A stretch of DNA of 64,000 nt from Stentor roeselii. Lineage: Eukaryota; Ciliophora; Heterotrichea; Heterotrichida; Stentoridae. Shown piece after piece: positions 1 to 8,793 of this stretch. How positions within the stretch are numbered: the stretch's first letter is position 1; each line of letters opens with the position of its first letter. The DNA lies in assembly GCA_006503475.1 (NCBI GenBank), contig RSEH01000009.1, positions 186,001 through 250,000 of the forward strand, read 5' to 3'. A model generated the notes under the pieces. That model was not told where the DNA came from, did no database searches, and saw only the letters and a list, made by a program, of their open reading frames with translations. A program made the position numbers and the translations under genes.

Positions 1-858
1 AAGACTCCGGTTTTCTTGTTGGAGTTTCGAGATATTTTTATTGAGTTCTTCTATAATAAATTTAAATTTCTCTTCTTCACATTGATAATTATAAATACTT
101 TTCGTGTTATTACTATTCTGCAGTCTAAGTTTCCTTACAATCACTTCATTAGTTTCAATGATTTCTTTAAGTTCATCAATCGACTTGCAGGCACTTGAAT
201 ACCTTTCTTCCAAATTTTTGATTTCCAGATCTTTTTCCTTGAGTGGCTGAGAAATATTTGACTCAATAAACTTCTGCAGAGTCTCGATTTGCAAGTCTTT
301 CTGTGCAAGTGAATTTTTGCTATCTGACTAATAAATACCAGAATTCAACTGACTGACAAAATCATTAAGTTCCTTATTTTTACTTTTGTAAGAACTCAGC
401 AGTGAGTTCAAAGATTCATTCACAGAAACAACTGGAACTTCTTCACCTGCAAAAACCGCATCAGTGTACTTTTCGTAGACCTTCATTAAAACCTCTGCAT
501 CAATTTTTCCTTTATGAACAAACAAGGACTCTTTTATGGTATTCACCACCAGTTTCATTTCTCTTGAATAACTCCCTTCATCTTCTGAACAAAGTTGAAG
601 TAGTTTAAAAGCAAGTCGACTTTTCTTCAGTTGATTAGTGCATGAAAGTAGTTCAGAAACAGTGAAAGCCAGTTGTTTTTTCTTTTTAATGACAGGAGAT
701 CTACACTTATCAAGCAGATCATCTGAGGACCTTACTAAAGTCAGTGAAACTGGACTTGTGCTGATATTAAATCTTCCTTCCTTCTTTTTTCCAACAGGAT
801 TCCTGAGCTTATCTGAGATTTTTTCATGAACCTTCAGAAATTTCCTGGTAAAGGCCAT
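1..858 (-). CDS. Coiled-coil protein, 3' end beyond window
   Basis: The reading frame starts at an ATG at 858 and meets a stop at 328-330. Removing a 15-nt intron at 324-338 keeps the frame open to position 1, so the C-terminus lies outside the window. The N-terminal part is basic (KKKEGR, KKKKQL). The middle and the post-intron exon are rich in E, K, Q and L with heptad-like spacing, suggesting a long coiled coil (for example around LKEKDLEIKNLEERY). No catalytic motif is visible and I do not recognise the family. It is divergent from the kinase gene at 894, with 35 bp between start codons. The splice is inferred from frame continuity and intron pattern; structural or centrosomal roles are possible but unsupported. 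Confidence 0.75.
324..338 (-). other. 15-nt intron
   Basis: Coding-strand sequence gtatttattagtcag. It starts GTA, ends CAG and has A at position 10. Its removal skips an in-frame TAG and joins two coiled-coil coding segments. Confidence 0.85.
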
Positions 859-893
859 TAAACAAGTTTTAATACCAAAGCAGCGTAGTATAA
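859..893. promoter_or_regulatory. 35-bp bidirectional start region
   Basis: This is the whole spacer between two divergent ATGs (858 minus, 894 plus). It ends in TATAA directly before the plus-strand ATG. Both promoters must lie here or inside the neighbouring coding sequences. That it acts as a promoter is inference. Confidence 0.5.
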
Positions 894-3182
894 ATGGAGT
901 TGACTATAAAACTCCTCCAATCAGGATACGTTGAAGGCAATTCTCTAAAAATCCAAGCACCTATTGATTCCTCTATTTTCACCTTAAAGGAACTTCTATC
1001 CTCTGAACTTTCTCTATCCACTTCTGACATCCGGGTATTGATGTTAAAGGACTTCAACGAGATTCTTCTTTCAGATGAGGACACTCTTATCACCCTGGGC
1101 ATCACTGAATCAACACGTCTCATGCTTGACGTTCTCAGTTCAGTCACTTTCGGAGAATCAGAAGCATTTTCAAAACTTCCTTCAAAAGACCTTCCATCCT
1201 CAGAGGTCATTCAGCGAGACTGGTTAGGACAAGTGATAGAAAAGATAAAATCAGGAAGTTTGACAGGAATTCTTCAGATAATCGGAGAGTACGAAAGAGA
1301 AAAACCAGGAAAAAACATCGATGAAGATGAAAACTTATTCTCAATGAGTACTTCAAACGGTTGGACATTGATGCATTTCGCTTGTTTTCACGGTTTTTCC
1401 AACATAGTCCAACTTCTGGTCGCTCGACAAGCGACTCCAAACAAAGAAAACGATGAAGACTTGACACCATTGATGATAGCTTGCAAAGAAGGTCACATTG
1501 AATGTGTGAGGTCCTTGTTAAAGCATCCAAGAGTGCAAGTGAACAAAATGACAGCAACGGAAAGTCCAGCTTTGCATAAAGCTTGTCGAAAAGGACTTGC
1601 GATAATAGTCCAGCTGCTCATCGAGCACAAGGCTTGCATGACTCTTGAAGACCAGAACGGGATGATTCCTTTGCAACACGCGAGCAGTCCTGAGGTATTT
1701 GATTTGATTCCCAGGTACATGGGCGACTTGGAACTGCAGAAGGCTCGAGGCGAGTCAGTCAGTCTCAAGGCTGAACCCATGGAAGGCGAGTTGTTGTTCA
1801 CCGGGTCACTCGTCATTCATGATGAGGTCCTTTTCGCGTATCTTGACCCAGAACGAGGCACTTTCGCTTGTTTCAAGTCGGAAGAAGACTTCAACAAACA
1901 CTGCAAGTCTTTAGTTTCTCTTCATTTAGTTGATGTTTGGGATGTGAAGTACTCTGAAGGCATCGGCGTCATCAATAAAGACGCACAGTGCTTTACACTT
2001 CTCACGAAAGAAGGAAACTTCAAGTTTTACTCTGATGATAAAGAATATGTGGAAGACTGGATCAATTGCATTGTGAAAGCTGTTGATTACTGCCAGGTTA
2101 ATAAAGTTGGAATCAGAAGTGGCATGAGTTGTCTTGAAAACCCTTTCGAAATCGATGAAAGTCAACTTTCAGAAAAACTTGACGGTGACCAGCTGGTTAA
2201 CTTTAAAAGTTTCACTCTTCTCGAAGAAATCGGGAGTGGTAGCTTCGGCAAGGTGTACAAAGTGATAAAAAACGACACAAAACACGTTTACGCATTGAAA
2301 CAGCTGAACAAAGACTTCCTAATCAAGCAAAAACAACTAAAATACGCAATTGGTGAATGCAAAATATTGACTTACCTCGACCACCCCTTTATAATTAAAA
2401 TGAACTTTGCCTTTCAAACCCCGAAGAACCTTTACATGGTTCTTGACTATTGTCCCAACGGCGACTTGATGACACATCTAGGCGAAAAAGGCAGGTTCCC
2501 TGAATCAGTCGCTCGATTCTACATCGCTGAAATCATCTTGGCAATCGAGTACCTTCATTCACTCGACATCGTTTATCGAGACCTCAAACCTGAAAACATT
2601 CTTCTCGACCGAGCCGGGCACATCCGACTTGCTGACTTCGGCCTTGCGAAGGAAAATGTGAACCCGATCAATAAAGCCATGTCTTTTTGCGGGTCTCCTG
2701 CTTATCTCGCTCCTGAACTCTTGTCTAAGACAGGGTCGGAAAAATCTGCTGATGTTTATGGAATGGGCGCTATTTTATATGAAATGCTTTCAGGATTGCC
2801 ACCTTTTTACTCGGATAACTTGAAAGAATTGTTTAAAAATATCAAACGTGCAATGCTTCAGTTTCCGAAAATCATTCGGAATGATGCACAGGACTTGATT
2901 AGACAACTTATGAACAAGGATCCTAATAAAAGGATTAAACTTAATTCAGCAAAACAACATGTTTTTTTCAAGGAAATCAATTGGGAAGAACTTGAAATGA
3001 AAAAAGTTAAACCGCCTAGACTTGGACCGAAGTGGATTCAAATGGATGACTTTTCAGAAGAGATATCGAATTATGCAGCGAATAAAAATGTTGATGATGA
3101 AGATTATGTTGTGGAGAACTCGATTGATAAAGTCGCGGATTTTAATTTTTCAAGGATTTCTGTGAATTATTTGGGAAAATAG
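894..3182 (+). CDS. Ubiquitin-like / ankyrin / PH / AGC protein kinase
   Basis: A 762-residue serine/threonine kinase with an unusual domain order. Residues 1-80 resemble a ubiquitin-like fold (MELTIKLL..., LKELLSSE, LITLGITESTRLML). Residues about 155-270 hold ankyrin repeats (GWTLMHFACFHG, LTPLMIACKEGHIECV, SPALHKACRKG). Residues about 298-400 look like a PH domain ending in EDWINCIVKAV. The kinase domain is about 440-700 and has its key motifs: GSGSFGKVYK, ALKQL, YRDLKPENILL, DFGLAKE and an AGC-type activation segment SFCGSPAYLAPE. A C-terminal tail ends in DFNFSRIS, which may be a hydrophobic motif. PH plus AGC kinase recalls the PKB/Akt group, implying phosphoinositide-directed recruitment; the ankyrin and Ubl modules would bind partners. 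Substrates are unknown. Confidence 0.93.
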   Translation: MELTIKLLQSGYVEGNSLKIQAPIDSSIFTLKELLSSELSLSTSDIRVLMLKDFNEILLSDEDTLITLGITESTRLMLDVLSSVTFGESEAFSKLPSKDLPSSEVIQRDWLGQVIEKIKSGSLTGILQIIGEYEREKPGKNIDEDENLFSMSTSNGWTLMHFACFHGFSNIVQLLVARQATPNKENDEDLTPLMIACKEGHIECVRSLLKHPRVQVNKMTATESPALHKACRKGLAIIVQLLIEHKACMTLEDQNGMIPLQHASSPEVFDLIPRYMGDLELQKARGESVSLKAEPMEGELLFTGSLVIHDEVLFAYLDPERGTFACFKSEEDFNKHCKSLVSLHLVDVWDVKYSEGIGVINKDAQCFTLLTKEGNFKFYSDDKEYVEDWINCIVKAVDYCQVNKVGIRSGMSCLENPFEIDESQLSEKLDGDQLVNFKSFTLLEEIGSGSFGKVYKVIKNDTKHVYALKQLNKDFLIKQKQLKYAIGECKILTYLDHPFIIKMNFAFQTPKNLYMVLDYCPNGDLMTHLGEKGRFPESVARFYIAEIILAIEYLHSLDIVYRDLKPENILLDRAGHIRLADFGLAKENVNPINKAMSFCGSPAYLAPELLSKTGSEKSADVYGMGAILYEMLSGLPPFYSDNLKELFKNIKRAMLQFPKIIRNDAQDLIRQLMNKDPNKRIKLNSAKQHVFFKEINWEELEMKKVKPPRLGPKWIQMDDFSEEISNYAANKNVDDEDYVVENSIDKVADFNFSRISVNYLGK

Positions 3183-3283
3183 GAAGGGTTAATAGCTTTT
3201 TTATATTTATTTGCAAGGTGGAGGATTTAGGGTTGTGTTTATATTGGATGGAGATGGTTGAGGATATTTAAAGTTTACAATGC

Positions 3284-4726
3284 TTATATATTGAAAATCC
3301 TGGTGAACTTCATTGCATCGATTTCTTTTCGTAGAGCAGGACAATGTTTTGCATGTGACTTGAGTACTTTAACAACCATATCTTCAAAAGCTCTTCGTTC
3401 ACAAGTCCACTTTTCTTTACTACTAGACCGTCCTGCAGGCCTCTTCCTGTTTTTCACAGTTTTATTCCTACCCTTGGTAATTAAATTTTGTGAACTTTTA
3501 TTCATTCGTTCATATTCTAGAGTGGGTCTGGTGGCATTGAACTCATTCGCGTTCCTCGCCTGTTGAATCCAGATATCTCGAGAAGGTTTGATCCTTTTAT
3601 CAGAGTTTTCAGCAGTAAGCTTACTTCTCTGATCTTCTTTATAAGAATAATCAGTAGTCCTGCTGACAGCATCTCTGTGAAAATCATTTTTACTGGCAAG
3701 ATCTCTGTTAAACTCATTTCTTCTGACAATATCTCTGTTAAACTCATTTCTGCTTTCAACTTCTCTGTTAAACTCATTTCTGCTTTCAACTTCTCTGTTA
3801 ATCTCATTTCTACTAACGACTTCCCTGCTAAAATTCGTATTTTCCGACCGAGCGTCCTTATCAAGCAGTCTATCTTTATACTTTTCAATGATATCATCTA
3901 GAAAAGCGCCTGACCTGACAGACTGTGTGCAAGTCGAGAACTGGTTTTTGCTTCTTGTTGGAGTGATCGAGTTTGACTCACTGAGCACTGAAGATTCAGG
4001 GATTTTATAAACCCTATAATCAGGTTCATTGCTTCTTCCAGCAAATGACTCACGAGTGTTCTCTTTTCCATACTTTTCAATATAGTAACTTCCACCTTCC
4101 CTTCTCGAGCCATAAGAACTTTCTCGCACGTATCTCGGGTCTTGGCTTGCTTCAGACCTTGAATAATTCGAACTTTTATCGTCTTCGCCCATGCGAGTTG
4201 AAAAGTTTTTTTGCGCTGAGTACCCCCGAGTGTCTTTCAAGTCTCTGCTTTGATCATTGTTCGGAGTTGCCAAGTCTCTTCTAGAAGGTTCTTGTCTTCT
4301 ATCGTTATAAGAAGGGACTTCCAGGTGAACCACTTCTGTTTTACCATTTGAATAACAACGACTTTGGCTAGGTTCATATCGTTGACGACCGTCGTAAGGT
4401 ACCTGGTTTGAATTTTCCAGGAAAGTTAACGGTCTCGAAACTGGCGAAGGCAAAAAAGACCTGGAATCAGGGACTTGAAGAGACTCGGTCACGTTTTCAT
4501 TCCTTTCAACTGTGAAAGAACTGCCAGGGTCCACTGTGTGTCTTGCAAAAGGGCCTTGGTGCAGTCTTTCGTCTTGGTAACAGGGAATCGGGTTCTTTAT
4601 CGACCGAATCAAGGTCTCATCAGTCGAGGCCTTCGAAGGGTTAACTGAAGAGTTTTCAAGTCGTTCACCGTAGATGTAAGGGTTGTTCGCTAGATATGGA
4701 ATCATGTAACAAATATTTAAATCCAT
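3284..4726 (-). CDS. Low-complexity protein with 10-residue repeats
   Basis: A 480-residue protein rich in S, R, N, E and D, probably disordered for most of its length. Residues about 295-350 carry about five copies of a 10-residue repeat of the form NEFNREVESR (30 nt per unit, about 3690-3830). The C-terminus is more ordered and basic, with a short cysteine-containing stretch (KEKWTCERRAF, AKHCPALRKEID). No known domain is recognised. The ATG at 4726 is the first in a continuous frame. It converges with the upstream kinase gene, 101 bp away. A scaffold role would be guesswork. Confidence 0.75.
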   Translation of the reverse strand: MDLNICYMIPYLANNPYIYGERLENSSVNPSKASTDETLIRSIKNPIPCYQDERLHQGPFARHTVDPGSSFTVERNENVTESLQVPDSRSFLPSPVSRPLTFLENSNQVPYDGRQRYEPSQSRCYSNGKTEVVHLEVPSYNDRRQEPSRRDLATPNNDQSRDLKDTRGYSAQKNFSTRMGEDDKSSNYSRSEASQDPRYVRESSYGSRREGGSYYIEKYGKENTRESFAGRSNEPDYRVYKIPESSVLSESNSITPTRSKNQFSTCTQSVRSGAFLDDIIEKYKDRLLDKDARSENTNFSREVVSRNEINREVESRNEFNREVESRNEFNRDIVRRNEFNRDLASKNDFHRDAVSRTTDYSYKEDQRSKLTAENSDKRIKPSRDIWIQQARNANEFNATRPTLEYERMNKSSQNLITKGRNKTVKNRKRPAGRSSSKEKWTCERRAFEDMVVKVLKSHAKHCPALRKEIDAMKFTRIFNI

Positions 4727-4809
4727 TTTAACAGTTCGCTTATATCATAACCTTCAACCCTCAACCCACAAAGTCTTCAAATACTAAAGTTTAACTAAAT
4801 TACTCAAAA

Positions 4810-5139
4810 TTAAAGCACATCGATGGTGATTAAAAAACTTCTTCTCTTCGATAGCCGTGACTCAGAAACACTTTGCAAGGCCACAGGCGCTGAAGAAATA
4901 CTGGAAAATTCCCGAATGTTCACAGCTTCGATCTCTGAACATAACTTATCATACAGTAAAGGCAGACTTTCTTTCAGGGCTTTGTAGCGATTCTCTGAAA
5001 ACTCGTCTAAAGACTTGAAGAGCTCTGGGTGGATGTCAAGCGACTCGAAAGCCTTTTTCAAGTCCTGGAAATCGGAATCTGAAAAATCAGATTCGACTGA
5101 GTCCGATGTCGGCAAACGGCTGTTTGGTTCATGATCCAT
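4810..5139 (-). CDS. Small acidic/helical hypothetical protein
   Basis: A 109-residue protein starting MDHEPNSRL. The frame continues upstream but only through a TTG, so the ATG at 5139, preceded by TATAAAATCC, is the likely start. The N-terminal 30 residues are acidic and serine-rich (SVESDFSDSDF). The middle looks amphipathic-helical (LKKAFESLD, YKALKESLPLLYDKL) and the end is basic. No family is recognised. It sits in tandem with the repeat protein downstream, 83 bp apart. Confidence 0.65.
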   Translation of the reverse strand: MDHEPNSRLPTSDSVESDFSDSDFQDLKKAFESLDIHPELFKSLDEFSENRYKALKESLPLLYDKLCSEIEAVNIREFSSISSAPVALQSVSESRLSKRRSFLITIDVL

Positions 5140-5442
5140 GGATTTTATAAGGCCGTAATATGCGTTTATGGACAATATGCAGAATTAAGGTAACAGTGAT
5201 TAAAATTCTAGCAAATTTTTAAATTTTGAGAAATTTTGCACGATTAAGACTTTTCGGCTCATAATTAGTGATTTTAATGAATTATGTTAAATGAGCGAGG
5301 TTTTTAAGAACTATCATCACGAAGAGTATCTTTAAAAAGTCTCGAAGCTTTTCACCTTTCCCTTGATAATAAAATATCTTCATCTCCATTTCTCACTGCT
5401 CAGAACCCTACTCTGACGCCAAGACCGAAAACTGATCTTCAC

Positions 5443-6729
5443 ATGGCAGTCGAATTCATTTCTTCGCGTTATCCTTCCTGGAAAGCGATTCAACTACGGT
5501 TGAAGTACAAGGCTAAGGTAAAATCGCCTCCAAGAGTAAACGAGTTTAAACTCATTCAAAGAAACCTAGGGCCAGGTTCTTACACTTCTCGAGTGATTCC
5601 ATCATCGTCTCCTTATCGTTTCTCTTCAGCTGCGAGGTTCAGTCCAAGTGACAAGTTCGAAACTCTTCAAAGTCACATCCGAAAAAGATCTCCAGAAGAT
5701 CTCTTCAAAGGAAAAATAATCCTCAAAAGAAACCTCGACCTTTTTCCTCATCACCCGGCACAAAAACTAGAAAACCTTAAAAAACAGTCAAGTATTCGAA
5801 ACTTAACTCAAAATATCGCGAAAAAAACTAAGGAAAACCTTGAAAAAAACTTAAAAAATCAGAAACTTGAAAAAATCGAGAAAAGAGAAGAAAAACTTAA
5901 AAAGTGGAAAGCTGCGAAACTTTTCATTCAAGCTGAAAAAGGATGGACTGTTTTTTTTTCTGCTGTTTTTTTCGCTCAAGGTCTTTCGCAGGTTCTTCAA
6001 AACAGGAAAAAAACAATGTCAGTCTTTGTTTTTAATAGCTCGCTTTTGTATCAGGTCTCGAAAAGTGCTGGAAAAATCGTGAGACTTGTGAAAGAAATTA
6101 GAAGAGTCAAGGCGTTAAAAGTAATTAAAACTGTTTTTTTGCCGATTTTTCAGAAAAAGTTAAAAATTCTGCTTCAGGGGTTTAGGGTGAAAATTTTAAG
6201 GAAAATTGAAGCTGGACTGACTACGAGACTTATAAAAAAAATTGTTTTGTTTTGGAGGCGAAAGTTGAATAAATTTAATTTTGGACTAAGGAGTCTGCTG
6301 GTCATCTACATTTCACGTTTAGAGACTCTTTACTACCTCTGGGACCAGATCCAAAAAAAGTTCAATTTTTACTCATCGAAGCTGATTTTTCCGAAAGCCC
6401 TGGCAATGAAAATAATTAGAAAGTACCTGCTTGCAAAGCTAAAGTCTTTTTACCTATATCAGCGAGAACTGAAAGAAAACATCTTTCATTTCAAAATAGA
6501 AAGTCAAAGACGTGCTATTTTCAGAACTTTTGACTTAACTCAAAGAAGAGCGGGTAGTCGTTTTTCTTTCGCACTTCGATCCTTCCAACATCTGCGGATT
6601 TTCAGCAAGGAAGACCTGATTCCGCTTTATTTAGAAGAAGAGGCTAAACTTCGCATTTTGCCTTCAATTCCAGAGGCGAGAAGAACTTCAACAGACTTAT
6701 CACCAAGACATTCTAATTTAAAAAAGTAA
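5443..6729 (+). CDS. Basic SHIPPO-like (PG-rich) protein
   Basis: A 428-residue, strongly lysine/arginine-rich protein. Residues about 40-70 contain NLGPGSYTSR followed by a YRFSSAARFS stretch, resembling one SHIPPO/sperm-tail PG-rich repeat (PGPGxY...F). In other eukaryotes such repeats occur in proteins on or inside ciliary microtubules. The rest is helical and highly basic, with long K-rich runs around residues 115-160 (KKTKENLEKNLKNQK). A microtubule-binding or axonemal role is inference from one repeat. Its TAA stop at 6727-6729 directly abuts the stop of the convergent downstream gene, so 3' UTRs or polyadenylation signals must overlap coding sequence. Confidence 0.8.
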   Translation: MAVEFISSRYPSWKAIQLRLKYKAKVKSPPRVNEFKLIQRNLGPGSYTSRVIPSSSPYRFSSAARFSPSDKFETLQSHIRKRSPEDLFKGKIILKRNLDLFPHHPAQKLENLKKQSSIRNLTQNIAKKTKENLEKNLKNQKLEKIEKREEKLKKWKAAKLFIQAEKGWTVFFSAVFFAQGLSQVLQNRKKTMSVFVFNSSLLYQVSKSAGKIVRLVKEIRRVKALKVIKTVFLPIFQKKLKILLQGFRVKILRKIEAGLTTRLIKKIVLFWRRKLNKFNFGLRSLLVIYISRLETLYYLWDQIQKKFNFYSSKLIFPKALAMKIIRKYLLAKLKSFYLYQRELKENIFHFKIESQRRAIFRTFDLTQRRAGSRFSFALRSFQHLRIFSKEDLIPLYLEEEAKLRILPSIPEARRTSTDLSPRHSNLKK

Positions 6730-8784
6730 TTAATCAACACAAATACAATATTCAGGTTTTATTCCCAAGTTTCTCGCTTTTATTTCGCATTCACCTGCAA
6801 AAGCATCAACTCGAGAAATGCTTAAAATTTTTACTTTAACCCTCGCATTAAGCACGAGACTTTCAGTTAAATACCCAAGTCTTCGAGTAGCTCTTCCGTC
6901 AGAGGCGAGTAAAAAGTTGACTTGAAAGATGAGTCCTTTTTTTGTGGAACTTCCGAATTCAATCTTGAAAAATTCATTCACGTTGCTGATGCTCACGTGA
7001 AGGACTCTCACTACTGAATCGAGGACTACTCTTTTGCAGTGTCTTCCCAAAGGATACAGTGGCCAAGAGTAGGACTCTTTGTTTATGATTTTTTCAGCGT
7101 AGGTCATCAACTGATTGATTATGACAGTGGCTGAAGGGTCTGGGGATTTTAGTTCTTTCATGTTGATGCAAGCGCAGTCCCAGGCAGAGATACGAAGGTC
7201 TTCGCAGACTCGAGATTTTGGGATTATTGATGTGAGGAGATTTATTGAATGCTCTGAAGGCTCGTCTATCCCCGCTAAATATAAAGTAGTTTGACGAAGA
7301 TCTAGCTTAGACGTCAGTCTTTCTGAATTCACTGTTAATGCATGGTAGCTAACATTATAAGAACTTAACAGTGAGTCACTAGCAATAATGAATAAAGTCG
7401 GTAGCTTATTTTCTTGGTACGCATCAGTATCCTTAAACCAGTTTCCATATCGCATCCCATGATCAGCGTTTAAAAATATCCAAATATCATATTTTTTTTT
7501 AAACCTCTCAAGAAAATCCTGCAAAAACTCAGTCAAATCATCATTTAAAGTCGCAGCATGTAATCCAGAAGACTCATGAGCTGCATTCAGATGATTATAA
7601 AGCCAGAGATTAACACCTTCATTCATTTCAACAACAGTTTTCGTATAATTCAATATATAAAAATGCGTCTGATACCCTCCAAGACATCTTTGAACCTTTT
7701 CAAATCTTTTATCAAATCCAAGATTCGAGTACTTCTGAACCGCGCAATAAAAAGGTCCAACCGAGTAGTCCACATCAGGACTTCTACCAAGTGCTCCAGG
7801 AAAATAACTATCACAATTTTCAAGTCCTAAAAGACTTACAAATCCTTTTTCCCTCAATTTGCTCCAAATCGAATTATTTCCAAGTCGATCAATTTCCTGT
7901 TTTCCTGAAAAATCCCTAACGAAATTTTCAAGTCCTCCAAAAATCGGGACCTGGTTTGAAATTGAGTCAGGGCCGAGGATGTTATGAATTTTGAAATCAA
8001 AAACAGAAAAACCTGAAGACTTATTCGAATTCAAAGAATTGAGAAAGTCAATCACTCTTGGAATTTTTCGGTATGAATGACGACGGGACATTGAGTCCAT
8101 AGTCAAAAAATAGATAAGTTTGGGCTTAGAAGTCATTTTCGCTTTCGCTTTCAGGTAAGAGGACCTGTTGAAAATCGGTTGCATTGAGGCCTGGAAAAAA
8201 GGACCTTCGCCACATTTTCCTAAAGCGAACTCGACTTTATCAGCCGGGAGAGGATTTTTGTATTCTTTTATTTTCCAGTCGTTAAAGGCTTCTTCACTTT
8301 TCACGATTTTTCGAGAGTCGAGAGGCCCTAGAAGCAGCTGGCCTTGTTCCTTGTTCGGACAGTTCATAGTCACTTGATTTGAATCACGGTCGATGTGAAG
8401 GTAAGTCCCTTGTTGTTTCGTCTTTTCAGAGCACTTCGGGTACCAATATTCTTGAAAGACTTCTTTTCCACGTTCAACCGAGTATCCAAAACTTTCAGGA
8501 ATACATGAAAGGCCCTGATTTCTCAGTTTTTCAACTGAATCGATAGAAAAAGTCTCTGGAATGTAAGAGTATTTCAAGTTATTTATTGGAGATAGTGAAT
8601 CATTCACTAATTTTGACTTGCCTTCAGGTTTGATTGTCACTGTTACCAGATCTTTATTCAACCTGGAGTACCTCGAAGGACTGACGAATTCAACAAAATG
8701 TTTGACACGTCTTTGATACTCGAGATATGTGTCATATGAGTAAAAGGTAAAGACTGCCAATACACCCAGCCAAAAAACCTTCAT
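6730..8784 (-). CDS. DUF229 sulfatase/phosphatase-like type II membrane protein
   Basis: A 684-residue protein of the DUF229 family (alkaline-phosphatase/sulfatase fold). Residues 4-20 form a hydrophobic segment (WLGVLAVFTFYSY), a signal anchor or uncleaved signal peptide, so the body is likely lumenal or extracellular. Family landmarks are KLIYFLTMDSMSRRHSYR, with the D and S of the presumed metal/nucleophile site, and IFLNADHGMRYGNW, the second metal-binding segment with D and H. Paired cysteines in the C-terminal third fit a secreted domain. The family's substrate is unknown. The start is secure because the anchor begins at residue 1. That leaves 9 bp to the divergent HMG-CoA lyase ATG and 0 bp to the convergent gene at its 3' end. 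Confidence 0.88.
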   Translation of the reverse strand: MKVFWLGVLAVFTFYSYDTYLEYQRRVKHFVEFVSPSRYSRLNKDLVTVTIKPEGKSKLVNDSLSPINNLKYSYIPETFSIDSVEKLRNQGLSCIPESFGYSVERGKEVFQEYWYPKCSEKTKQQGTYLHIDRDSNQVTMNCPNKEQGQLLLGPLDSRKIVKSEEAFNDWKIKEYKNPLPADKVEFALGKCGEGPFFQASMQPIFNRSSYLKAKAKMTSKPKLIYFLTMDSMSRRHSYRKIPRVIDFLNSLNSNKSSGFSVFDFKIHNILGPDSISNQVPIFGGLENFVRDFSGKQEIDRLGNNSIWSKLREKGFVSLLGLENCDSYFPGALGRSPDVDYSVGPFYCAVQKYSNLGFDKRFEKVQRCLGGYQTHFYILNYTKTVVEMNEGVNLWLYNHLNAAHESSGLHAATLNDDLTEFLQDFLERFKKKYDIWIFLNADHGMRYGNWFKDTDAYQENKLPTLFIIASDSLLSSYNVSYHALTVNSERLTSKLDLRQTTLYLAGIDEPSEHSINLLTSIIPKSRVCEDLRISAWDCACINMKELKSPDPSATVIINQLMTYAEKIINKESYSWPLYPLGRHCKRVVLDSVVRVLHVSISNVNEFFKIEFGSSTKKGLIFQVNFLLASDGRATRRLGYLTESLVLNARVKVKILSISRVDAFAGECEIKARNLGIKPEYCICVD

Positions 8785-8793
8785 TTATAAACA
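8785..8793. promoter_or_regulatory. 9-bp divergent start region (TTATAAACA)
   Basis: These nine bases separate the initiator ATGs of two divergent genes. They contain TTATAA, a TATA-like palindrome close to both ATGs. Either the mRNAs have almost no leader or the transcripts start inside the opposite coding region. Function is inferred from position. Confidence 0.5.

Noticed and set aside
16-198. Plus-strand 60-residue frame at the left edge
   Set aside because: It overlaps the spliced coiled-coil gene on the other strand, has no ATG (TTG start) and is Phe/Ile-rich as expected for a shadow.
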